Position numbers and translations under genes: made by a program. DNA of 10,425 nucleotides from an uncultured Ellagibacter sp. (GTDB lineage Bacteria; Actinomycetota; Coriobacteriia; Coriobacteriales; Eggerthellaceae), in contig CAKTSW010000027.1 in NCBI GenBank assembly GCA_934613165.1, positions 1 through 10,425 on the forward strand. The letters run 5' to 3'. Positions 1 to 6,290 of the stretch are shown here, piece after piece. The notes beneath the pieces are model-generated. The model did no database searches and had not been told where the DNA came from. It saw nothing but the letters and a program-made list of their open reading frames with translations. How positions within the stretch are numbered: the stretch's first letter is position 1; each line of letters starts with the position of its first letter.

Positions 1-316
1 CATGTTCCTGAACGGCTGCTGCCGCCCGATGGTCCCGACCTACGTGTTCAAGGGCGGTGCCACCGCGGTGGCGCTCGGCCTGTCCTTCCTCACCTTCGGC
101 CAGTACCTCGGCCAGACGATCACGTCCTACGCGCTCGAGCCGTTCAACGCTTCCATGCAGGCCGGCGCGTGCGACCCGATGCTCGCGTTCTGGGCATTGG
201 TCCCGATCGGCGTGGTCGGCATCATCGCGTCGCTGTTCATGAAGCCCTCCAAGCAGGACCTCGCCGGTGGAAAGCCCCAGGGCAAGCCCGCAGAGGGAAC
301 AGGGAACGCGCACTAA
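1..316 (+). CDS. MFS transporter, C-terminal fragment (5' end outside window)
   Basis: This is the last ~104 residues of a protein whose reading frame is open to the left edge, so the start lies outside the window and the first ATG at 2 need not be a start. Two hydrophobic segments are visible, roughly residues 17-37 and 59-80 of the fragment, joined by a polar loop. A short hydrophilic Lys/Gly/Pro-rich tail follows and ends at TAA 314-316. The layout matches the last two transmembrane helices and cytosolic tail of a major facilitator superfamily permease. It resembles the end of the second MFS protein in this window (6291-7619), where a Gly/Met-rich helix, a loop and a final helix ending in a basic 'RPGK' tail occur. 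Substrate and direction of transport cannot be inferred. A strong terminator follows 45 nt downstream, so this gene ends its transcription unit and is not co-transcribed with the LuxR gene. Confidence 0.75.
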   Translation, partial: MFLNGCCRPMVPTYVFKGGATAVALGLSFLTFGQYLGQTITSYALEPFNASMQAGACDPMLAFWALVPIGVVGIIASLFMKPSKQDLAGGKPQGKPAEGTGNAH

Positions 317-360
317 CCTTCATCTCGCCTAACGCCTGATGAACCATCCACATTGACCCG

Positions 361-397
361 AGGGCACCTGCATGAATCGGCGCAGGTGCCCTTCTTT
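361..397 (+). terminator. Rho-independent terminator of the upstream MFS gene
   Basis: An 11-bp perfect stem, AGGGCACCTGC (361-371) with GCAGGTGCCCT (382-392), encloses a 10-nt loop and is followed by the T-rich run TTCTTT. It lies 45 nt after the MFS stop codon on the same strand. Termination function is inferred from this structure. Confidence 0.85.
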
Positions 398-419
398 GCA
401 TACCGAAGGGATTAAGGCC

Positions 420-875
420 GTGGGGAAAAACTCAAAACCCGACGCCGCGCCGCTGAGAATCGCGCATATCGACGCCGTGACCGGGCCGACCGATTGGGCG
501 GGCCGGTCGATCGAGCTTGAAAGGAAGATGGGCATGGTCGGGCACGCCCCCGCCCCGCCGGAAGACGGAAGGCGCCCGGGGAGCACACGCGTCGACGCGG
601 TCACTCAGGCAACCGACGCCGCATGGGGCGCGACGTCGTGGGAATTCCCCGACGAGCGCCCGGGCGGCGCCGACGCGACGACGAGCGCAACCGTCGATGC
701 GACAACGGGCGCGACGAGGCGCAGCCACAAGCACTCCCCCACGCCCACACGCGACGGAGTCGACGCCGCGACGGGAGCGACCCCGGGAGTCGCCGCGGCG
801 TGCAGGGACCTCGGCATGTCGGCGCTTGGCGACGTGGTAAGCGAACTCGGCATCAAGCCGCCTGGGCAGGCCTGA
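420..875 (+). CDS. Hypothetical small protein with repeated VDAxTGAT motifs (doubtful gene)
   Basis: This is a 151-residue frame with a GTG start at 420. A possible Shine-Dalgarno GAAGGG (405-410) lies 9 nt upstream. Upstream in-frame ATG 372 sits in the loop of the terminator hairpin and is unlikely. ATG 534 with AAAGGAAG before it is another option. With the GTG start, a motif of the form [VIA]-D-A-x-T-[GSQ]-[AP]-T appears five times, at about residues 17-24, 58-65, 84-91, 92-99 and 114-121. The stretches between are unrelated and rich in Pro, Arg and Ser. The last ~30 residues look like a short amphipathic helix and a tail. No signal peptide or membrane segment is seen. The motif resembles the flavin-attachment motif of FMN-binding domains (S/T-G-A-T-x-T/S), but the acceptor Thr/Ser is not present at the right place in any copy. 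Codon use is odd, with four AGG Arg codons, while most Arg codons in the neighbouring genes are CGC. It could be a degenerate gene or non-coding. Function unknown. Confidence 0.4.
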   Translation: MGKNSKPDAAPLRIAHIDAVTGPTDWAGRSIELERKMGMVGHAPAPPEDGRRPGSTRVDAVTQATDAAWGATSWEFPDERPGGADATTSATVDATTGATRRSHKHSPTPTRDGVDAATGATPGVAAACRDLGMSALGDVVSELGIKPPGQA

Positions 876-923
876 CCCGCTACCGATTCCGAGACACGAG
901 CGCCGGATCGAGGCGTCGCCGGC

Positions 924-950
924 CTGGCACCGGGCGCGGTGCCCTATAAT
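924..950 (+). promoter_or_regulatory. Promoter of the LuxR gene with a palindrome inside the spacer
   Basis: A perfect -10 hexamer TATAAT lies at 945-950. The best -35 match is CTGGCA at 924-929 (4 of 6 bases to TTGACA), with a short 15-bp spacer. The spacer is largely occupied by a perfect inverted repeat, GGCACCG (926-932) and CGGTGCC (937-943), separated by GGCG. Transcription would start near 957, giving a ~98-nt leader. A poor -35 with a palindrome in the spacer suggests a promoter that is repressed or needs an activator, but no binding protein is known for this site. Confidence 0.6.
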
Positions 951-1054
951 GAAAGCCATGGGGGGATTTCGGGGCCGAATGCGCAAAGGGGACGCGCATC
1001 AGTCGTTGTCGGTTTCTCTGAACCATCGAGTCCATTGAAATTGAGGGGGAAACA

Positions 1055-2551
1055 ATGGTTGACGACAACAAGCGCGCCGGTTCCGACGGCGCCATGGAGC
1101 TTTTGGCCATGGGCGGCTTCGCCCTGTTCTTCGGCTGGATGCTCATCACGTTCTACTGGCTTTTCGCCGAGTTCTTGCAGGCGCTTCCCGTGGGCGAGCG
1201 CGACGTCATACAGCTGTTCATCTTCGCGGGCATAGCGCTCGGCTACCTTATATGCCATATCCTTGCGAAGCGGCCGTCGTTCACGCTTTTCAAGGCGCCC
1301 GTCTTCGCCGCGGAAGCGGTGTTCTCACTCGCCGTTCCTGTCGTCTGCTTCGGCCTTGCGGCGAACGTCGCGATCCCCACACCCGTGTTCTGCATCGTGA
1401 ACTTGCTTGCAGGCGTCGGCGGCGGCATGCTCACCGTAAGCTGGCTCGACGTGTGCGGGCGCTGCAAATCCAAGGCGTACGCGCGCTTCTGCGCCGAGGC
1501 GCTTTTGGGAGGCGGCGCGCTCTTCGCGCTCGCCGCCCTTATGCCGACCCAGTTCCAGCCCGTGTTCTGCATCGTCTACATCGTCGTTTCGATCGCCATC
1601 CTGCGCTACGCGAGCGCCAACGCCGACAACGCCGCCGCCGCGAGCATAAGCGCCGTGAAGCGCCTCCCCTGGAAGTTCGCGAAGGAAATCGAGCCGTCGT
1701 TCATCGCCTTCGGAATCGTGTTCGGGCTCACCTTCGTGTTTCTGTTCAACTACGGCGCGGACTACGTGTTCGTAGGGCTTTTGGCCACGATCCCCGGGGC
1801 GGCCATCCTGCTCGCGCTCACCCTGAAGCGCGTGTTCCTGAACATCACCGTCCTGCAGCGCATCCTTCTGTGCGTGACGGTGCTTTCCTGTATCTGCATC
1901 CCGTTCGCAACCGGATACGTCCAGCTCGCCTGCGCCTTCCTCGTGATCGCGGCATGGGCGCTGTTCATGCCCACCACTTACGCGCATCTTGTGCGCAAAA
2001 GCGTGGAAATCGGCGAGATCTCGGTGTTCCGCCAGGTTCCGCAGCGCCTGCTCGCAAGCTCGATCGGCTACCTCATCGGTTGGGGGATCGCAAGCGTCGT
2101 CACCGTCGTCTTCGGCGCGCATTCCGACGCCTTCACGGTGGTGCGCCTGTGCACCGCCTGCCTCGTGGTGCTTGCCGTCATGGTGTTCTTCCCGCAGTCC
2201 GAGCACCACGGCGAGACGAGCGACCGCGCGCCGGAAGTGCCCGCCGAGATCCAGGATGGCGTGCATGCGGCACCCGCCGGCATGACCGAAGCCGAGGCGT
2301 TCGAAGCGCGCATCGCGGCCGTAGCCGATATGTACCAGCTCTCCCCGCGCGAGACCGACGTCCTCCACTACCTCGCGAAGGGCCGAAACGCCGCCTACAT
2401 CCAGAACAAGCTCACGATCTCGCCGCACACGGTGAAGAGCCACATCTACAGCATCTATCGCAAAACCGACATCCACTCCCAGCAATCGCTCATGGACTTC
2501 GTCGAGGAATACCCCCTTTCCCAGCCAAGCGTCGAGAAGCGCGGGCGCTGA
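1055..2551 (+). CDS. Membrane-spanning LuxR-family transcriptional regulator
   Basis: This 498-residue protein has two parts. Residues ~15-380 hold about twelve hydrophobic segments (near 17-39, 51-70, 82-102, 109-129, 146-164, 168-185, 215-233, 236-257, 267-285, 288-308, 332-353 and 361-379), an MFS-like membrane domain. After an acidic/Pro-Ala linker, residues ~428-485 form a LuxR (GerE-type) helix-turn-helix, recognisable from LSPRETDVLHYLAKGRN, the TISPHTVKSHI recognition region and the IYRKTDIHSQQSL end. The start ATG 1055 has GAGGGGGA at 1043-1050. This architecture is widespread in Eggerthellaceae. In Eggerthella lenta, regulators of this type control adjacent molybdenum enzyme genes in response to small aromatic substrates (established for the family). 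The protein is therefore inferred to be a membrane-bound sensor that binds DNA directly and controls the operon beginning 233 nt downstream. There is no receiver domain, so phosphorylation by a kinase is not expected. Ligand unknown. Confidence 0.93.
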   Translation: MVDDNKRAGSDGAMELLAMGGFALFFGWMLITFYWLFAEFLQALPVGERDVIQLFIFAGIALGYLICHILAKRPSFTLFKAPVFAAEAVFSLAVPVVCFGLAANVAIPTPVFCIVNLLAGVGGGMLTVSWLDVCGRCKSKAYARFCAEALLGGGALFALAALMPTQFQPVFCIVYIVVSIAILRYASANADNAAAASISAVKRLPWKFAKEIEPSFIAFGIVFGLTFVFLFNYGADYVFVGLLATIPGAAILLALTLKRVFLNITVLQRILLCVTVLSCICIPFATGYVQLACAFLVIAAWALFMPTTYAHLVRKSVEIGEISVFRQVPQRLLASSIGYLIGWGIASVVTVVFGAHSDAFTVVRLCTACLVVLAVMVFFPQSEHHGETSDRAPEVPAEIQDGVHAAPAGMTEAEAFEARIAAVADMYQLSPRETDVLHYLAKGRNAAYIQNKLTISPHTVKSHIYSIYRKTDIHSQQSLMDFVEEYPLSQPSVEKRGR

Positions 2552-2684
2552 GGGAACCTTCTTTCATCCTCTTCCGCGAAACGCCAGGTAAACGTCTCAT
2601 ACCAGCGTACTGATTTCCAACACGGCATACCCATCACGCGATAGCGTCACCATCGATCCGTGGTCAACTCCTCTCAACCCGTTA

Positions 2685-2749
2685 GGGGGCGGGATTCTCG
2701 GGGCGGACACCCGACATATGTCCCGCCGGGCCTGCGCAGGGCGGACACC
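2685..2749. promoter_or_regulatory. Candidate operator region upstream of the molybdoenzyme operon
   Basis: The 11-mer GGGCGGACACC occurs twice in direct orientation, at 2701-2711 and 2739-2749 (38 bp apart). Between them lies a reversed, one-base-longer copy, TGTCCCGCC, at 2720-2728. The 10-bp palindrome GACATATGTC occupies 2713-2722. A partial copy, GGGGGCGGGA, begins at 2685. The block lies 35-99 nt before the start codon of the operon's first gene and directly downstream of the LuxR-type regulator gene. It is a reasonable candidate for that regulator's binding sites. I found no convincing -10/-35 pair in the 232-nt gap, which would fit a promoter that depends on an activator. The protein-site link is inference. 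Confidence 0.45.
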
Positions 2750-2783
2750 TGCAATCGCTTAAGGCCCTACGAGAGGAGGATCG

Positions 2784-5180
2784 ATGGCTGACACTATCGA
2801 GAAAGTCGAAACCGGTATCGAGGGGCGCGATCGCGACGATATCGGCAACTCCAAGGAGGAAAACCAGTTCAACTTCGGTGCCGGCGTGCATCAGGAGGTC
2901 GACCCTCGCTGGAAGCATCCCGGCGAGTGGCAGTACGAGGAAGACGGCATGATTGTCACCCGTACTTCGGTGTGGTCGGCACCCGGCTGCCATGAGGGCT
3001 GCGGCGTCCTTGTGTATTCCGACAAGGAAACCGGGCGCTTCATCAAGTGCGAAGGCGACCCGGACGACCCGTACAACCGCGGCGCGCTCTGCCCGCGCTG
3101 CCTGGCGTTCAAGCAGGTCGAGTTCCACCCCGACCGCATCCTCTACCCGATGAAGCGCGCCGGCGAGCGCGGCGAGAACAAATGGGAGCGCATTTCCTGG
3201 GACGAGGCCCTCGAAACGTGCTACAAGGAATTCCGCCGCATCTCGATGACCTACGGCGGCGACTCCATCCACGCGCTGCGCGGCACCGCCCGTGACAACC
3301 AGTGGCAGGTCGGCCGCATGGTCAACACGTTTGGAAGCCCGAACGAGTACGGCTTCCTTTCCGGCACCGCGTGCTACCTTCCCCGCCTGTCGCTCATGAT
3401 CATGACCTACGGCGGCATGCTCATCGCCGACTTCTCGCAGTTCTCCGCGCTGCGCTACGACGACCCCGAGTGGACCTGCCCCGAGTGCACGATCGTCTGG
3501 GGCTGCAACCCCACCATCTCGAACCCCGACTTCTTCATGGGCCATTGGGTGACCGACGCCATGAAGCTCGGCTGCAAGCTCATCTCGGTCGAGCCGCGCG
3601 TCACCTGGCTCGCCGCGCACGCCGACATCCACCTGCAGCTGCGTCCCGGCACCGACACCGCGCTCGCGCTTGCCATGATCAAGGTCGTGGTCGACGAGGA
3701 CCTCTACGACCACGACTTCGTCGACCGCTGGACCTACGGCTTCGACGAGCTCGCCGAGCGCGCCCGCGAGCTTTCGCTCGACCAGGTGGAGGAAATGACC
3801 TGGGTGCCGAAGGAGAAGATCGTCGCCGCGGCCCGCATGTTCGCGAACGCCCACCCCGCGAACGTCGTGTGGGGCCTCGCCGTCGACATGCAGTCGCAGG
3901 GCACGCCGTGCGCAGCCGCCATCGCCGCGCTGTGGACGATCACCGGCAACCTCGACGTTCCGGGCGGCATGTGCTACACCGCTTCCCCCATGGGCGTCGA
4001 CCAGCCTTCCGCAGGCGCGTGGGGCATCTACGACCTCATCAACGAGGAGATGCAGAAGAAGCGCGTCGGCTGGAAGGAATTCCCGATGTACCGCTACGGC
4101 CTTACCCAGGCCATGCCCGACATGTGCCTTGAGTACTGCGAGGCGGGCAAGGTGAAGGGCATCTGGATCCAAACCTCCAACGGCATCGCCTGCATGAGCT
4201 GCGAGACCGAGCGCTGGTATGAGGCCATGAAGAAGGTCGAGTTCGTGGCAGCGTGCGACATCTTCATGACGCCGACTATCCAGGCGTACGCCGACATCGT
4301 CATGCCGGTGCAAACCTGGGCCGAAAAGCATTCCGTGCGCGCCCACTACTACTTCCTGTCGGCCATCACCGGCGGCTGCGCCACCGAGGGCGAGGCGAAG
4401 TCGGACTGCGAGATCAACCGCGAACTCGCGCAGTACTTCGACAACGACGACGAGTTCAACCGCGCGATCAAGCGTCCCGAGGGCAAGCAGCACACCTGGC
4501 CGTGGAAGACCGAGGACGAGGTCTACGACGAGATCGTGAAACCGTCCGGCTTCACGTTCCGCGAGCTCATGGAACACGGGCCTGCGTACCAGAAGTACGT
4601 CTACAAGAAGTACGAGAAGGGCCTCATGCGCCCCGACGGGCAGCCCGGCTTCAACACGCCGACCGGCCGCATCGAGTTCTGGTCGACGCTGTTCCAGAAG
4701 TTCGGCTACGATCCGCTGCCCTACATCGAAGAGCCGGGCATCGGGCCGGTGACCACGCCCGACCTTTACAAGGAGTACCCGATGATCATGATCACGGGCG
4801 CCCGCACCACCTCGTTCTTCCACTCCGAGCACCGTCAGATCCCCTACCTGCGCCAGCTCACGCCCGACCCGTGGGTGCAGATCCATCCGCGCGACGCCGA
4901 GCGCCTGCACATCTGCGAAGGCGACTGGGTATGGCTTGAGAACCATCGCGGCCGCGCACGCCAGCGCGCTCGCGTGACCTACGAGGTCCACGAGGGTACC
5001 ATCGCCGCGCAGCACGGCTGGTGGTTCCCCGAGCAGGACGGCGCCGAGCCGAACCTGTACGGCTTCCGCCAGTCCAATATCAACCAGCTGCTCGCCAACA
5101 AGCCCGGCACGACCGGCTTCGGCGCCGACCTTAAGTGCACGCTTGCCAAGGTGTACCGCTGCAAGGAGGAGGAACTGTAA
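2784..5180 (+). CDS. Molybdopterin oxidoreductase-family catalytic subunit
   Basis: A 798-residue member of the DMSO reductase (molybdopterin, bis-MGD) superfamily. ATG 2784 is preceded by AGGAGGA (2774-2780). An N-terminal Fe-S-like segment (C69-x3-C73, then C103-x2-C106) leads into the family signature YPMKRAGERG...KWERISWDEAL at 121-143. The central molybdopterin domains span about 144-640, with GSPN at 184-187, C197 in SGTACY as a possible Mo ligand, WGCNP at 239-243 and LRPGTDTALALAM at 286-298. The C-terminal molydopterin-dinucleotide-binding domain covers ~665-795. Whole-protein resemblance by eye is to the branch containing acetylene hydratase, pyrogallol transhydroxylase and the Eggerthella catechol dehydroxylases. 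No twin-arginine signal is present, so a cytoplasmic location is inferred. The first Cys expected for the usual Cx2Cx3C cluster motif is Ala66. The partner is the ferredoxin starting at the stop codon. Substrate unknown; candidates are dehydroxylation, hydration or hydroxyl transfer on a small aromatic or unsaturated compound. Confidence 0.92.
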   Translation: MADTIEKVETGIEGRDRDDIGNSKEENQFNFGAGVHQEVDPRWKHPGEWQYEEDGMIVTRTSVWSAPGCHEGCGVLVYSDKETGRFIKCEGDPDDPYNRGALCPRCLAFKQVEFHPDRILYPMKRAGERGENKWERISWDEALETCYKEFRRISMTYGGDSIHALRGTARDNQWQVGRMVNTFGSPNEYGFLSGTACYLPRLSLMIMTYGGMLIADFSQFSALRYDDPEWTCPECTIVWGCNPTISNPDFFMGHWVTDAMKLGCKLISVEPRVTWLAAHADIHLQLRPGTDTALALAMIKVVVDEDLYDHDFVDRWTYGFDELAERARELSLDQVEEMTWVPKEKIVAAARMFANAHPANVVWGLAVDMQSQGTPCAAAIAALWTITGNLDVPGGMCYTASPMGVDQPSAGAWGIYDLINEEMQKKRVGWKEFPMYRYGLTQAMPDMCLEYCEAGKVKGIWIQTSNGIACMSCETERWYEAMKKVEFVAACDIFMTPTIQAYADIVMPVQTWAEKHSVRAHYYFLSAITGGCATEGEAKSDCEINRELAQYFDNDDEFNRAIKRPEGKQHTWPWKTEDEVYDEIVKPSGFTFRELMEHGPAYQKYVYKKYEKGLMRPDGQPGFNTPTGRIEFWSTLFQKFGYDPLPYIEEPGIGPVTTPDLYKEYPMIMITGARTTSFFHSEHRQIPYLRQLTPDPWVQIHPRDAERLHICEGDWVWLENHRGRARQRARVTYEVHEGTIAAQHGWWFPEQDGAEPNLYGFRQSNINQLLANKPGTTGFGADLKCTLAKVYRCKEEEL

Positions 5181-5539
5181 TGTCCAAGAACGGAATTCTC
5201 GTCGATTACCAGTACTGCACCGGGTGCTATTCGTGCGAAGTCGCCTGCCAATCCGAACTCGACCTGCCGCTTGGGCAGTGGGGCGTGAAGGTCATGCAGA
5301 ACGGCCCCTGGCCGATCAAGGACAAGGACGGCAACGAGACCGACCAGTACGTCTACGACTTCATCCCCGCGTTCACGAAGCTGTGCGATCTGTGCGCCGA
5401 GCGCCAGGAAAAGGGCAAGGCCCCCTCGTGCGTGTTCCACTGCCAGGCGAAGTGCATGGAGTTCGGACCCGTCGACGAGCTCGTCAAGAAGCTTGACGAG
5501 AAGCCCCAGCAGTATCTGTGGGTTCCGCCCTGCGCCTAA
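5180..5539 (+). CDS. Two-cluster 4Fe-4S ferredoxin subunit of the molybdoenzyme
   Basis: A 119-residue iron-sulfur protein. The ATG at 5180 overlaps the stop of the catalytic subunit gene (TAATG). The Shine-Dalgarno AAGGAGGAGGAA at 5163-5174 is embedded in the codons for the last residues of that subunit, which points to translational coupling and a fixed subunit ratio. The first Cys group is C13-x2-C16-x2-C19-x3-C23; the second is C69-x2-C72-x11-C84-x3-C88-x3-C92. This fits two [4Fe-4S] clusters in the pattern of DmsB-type electron-transfer subunits, in which Cys of the first group also ligate the second cluster. It is shorter than four-cluster DmsB/NrfC proteins (~200 residues) and lacks their middle cluster pair. 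The likely role is passing electrons from an unidentified cytoplasmic donor to the Mo site. No signal peptide or membrane anchor is seen. An extra Cys, C118, is next to last. Upstream in-frame ATG 5135 would overlap the previous gene by 46 nt and lacks a good ribosome site. Confidence 0.9.
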   Translation: MSKNGILVDYQYCTGCYSCEVACQSELDLPLGQWGVKVMQNGPWPIKDKDGNETDQYVYDFIPAFTKLCDLCAERQEKGKAPSCVFHCQAKCMEFGPVDELVKKLDEKPQQYLWVPPCA

Positions 5540-5572
5540 GCGCGAAACGGGAATATTTGGAGGGAACGAACA

Positions 5573-5607
5573 GGGCCGCTCGCGCGCAAAGGCGCCGCGG
5601 GCGGCCC
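5573..5607 (+). other. GC-rich hairpin between ferredoxin and downstream gene
   Basis: The 7-bp arms GGGCCGC (5573-5579) and GCGGCCC (5601-5607) enclose a 21-nt GC-rich loop that can pair further. No T-run follows, so it is not a standard terminator. It sits inside the 136-nt gap within the inferred operon, where it could stabilise the upstream mRNA or lower expression of the downstream genes. Confidence 0.35.
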
Positions 5608-5675
5608 GCCCCACGCCGAGCGGTTTCAAGGGGAAGACGCTGCGCTATGGGGCTTCAGGGGGAAAGGATGCAACC

Positions 5676-6215
5676 ATGAAAGCGACTGAGCTCATCGAGC
5701 AGATCGAAAGCGCCCCTCTCACCTCGGCGCTCGCGCTCGACCGCCTTCGCTTGGCGACGACCATCGCCGACAAGGTGCTGCCCGAATACGAAAGCTATCT
5801 CGATGGCGCAGAAAGCTATCGCGAGTTCTTCGACGCGATCTACGCCGACGACTCCAAGAAGGACACGAGCGTTTGGGCCGAGTGGGCGAAGCTTTCGCGC
5901 AAGCCGTGGATCGAACGCTTCGATGCGAAGCTCGCGCTCACCGGGCTTCGGGTGAAAAGCGACGGGCTGCCCTTCGAGTTCGGAACAGGCATCGTTCTCG
6001 CCCCCACCGCGAGCCGCGACCGCATCTGCAACCTGTACCTGTTCGCATCCGGCGCTTTCAACACTGAGGCAGCCGATTTCGTGACATCGATCGGCGGTTC
6101 GTTCACCGCCGCCGGATACGATTTCAAGGGCGTCTACGGCGTCTACAAGTACCACGGCAGCGTCATCTTGGAGGAGTGGGAAACCGAAGGCGACCCGAAA
6201 CCGCACGTCTCCTAG
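5676..6215 (+). CDS. Hypothetical protein of the molybdoenzyme operon
   Basis: This is a 179-residue protein I do not recognise. The start ATG 5676 is chosen because GGAAAGG (5661-5667) lies 8 nt upstream. The frame is open further left to 5493, but that part overlaps the ferredoxin gene and reads as Arg/Pro-rich shadow sequence. Residues ~2-60 look mostly alpha-helical and acidic. Residues ~65-90 include a Trp/Lys patch (VWAEWAKL, KPWIERF). Residues ~98-170 look alpha/beta, with hydrophobic strands around GIVLAP, ICNLYLFAS and a Tyr/Gly-rich VYGVYKYH stretch followed by an acidic end. There is no signal peptide or membrane helix, and only one Cys (C118), so it is probably a soluble cytoplasmic protein without a metal cluster. 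Position between the enzyme subunits and the transporter suggests a role tied to them, such as chaperone, substrate binding or accessory. It does not show recognisable features of TorD/DmsD chaperones. Confidence 0.8.
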   Translation: MKATELIEQIESAPLTSALALDRLRLATTIADKVLPEYESYLDGAESYREFFDAIYADDSKKDTSVWAEWAKLSRKPWIERFDAKLALTGLRVKSDGLPFEFGTGIVLAPTASRDRICNLYLFASGAFNTEAADFVTSIGGSFTAAGYDFKGVYGVYKYHGSVILEEWETEGDPKPHVS

Positions 6216-6290
6216 CCGCGCGCCATCCGTTCGTTCCATAACCATGTACCGCACCTGTATCTGCATCTGACGCTAGAGAAAGGTTTCGCA

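Noticed and set aside
352..380. TTGACC at 352-357 as a -35 for a promoter before the small gene
   Set aside because: No acceptable -10 lies 15-19 nt downstream, and the region is occupied by the terminator hairpin.
432..986. Minus-strand frame of 184 codons in the gap before the LuxR gene
   Set aside because: About one quarter Arg with no domain; it would also run against the promoter at 924-950. The plus-strand frame with repeated motifs is the better, though still doubtful, candidate.
1325..2485. Open frame (386 codons) on the minus strand opposite the LuxR gene
   Set aside because: Shadow of the GC3-rich regulator gene; no domain, and composition dominated by His, Arg, Asp and Gly.
2682..5015. 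Long open frame (777 codons) on the minus strand opposite the molybdoenzyme gene
   Set aside because: Its translation is an Ala/Arg/Val/His-rich shadow with no recognisable domain, while the plus strand encodes a clear molybdopterin enzyme with matching motifs throughout.
5493..5675. Possible N-terminal extension of the 179-residue protein
   Set aside because: It overlaps the ferredoxin gene in another frame, reads as Arg/Pro/Gly-rich filler, and the ATG at 5676 has a well-placed GGAAAGG ribosome site.
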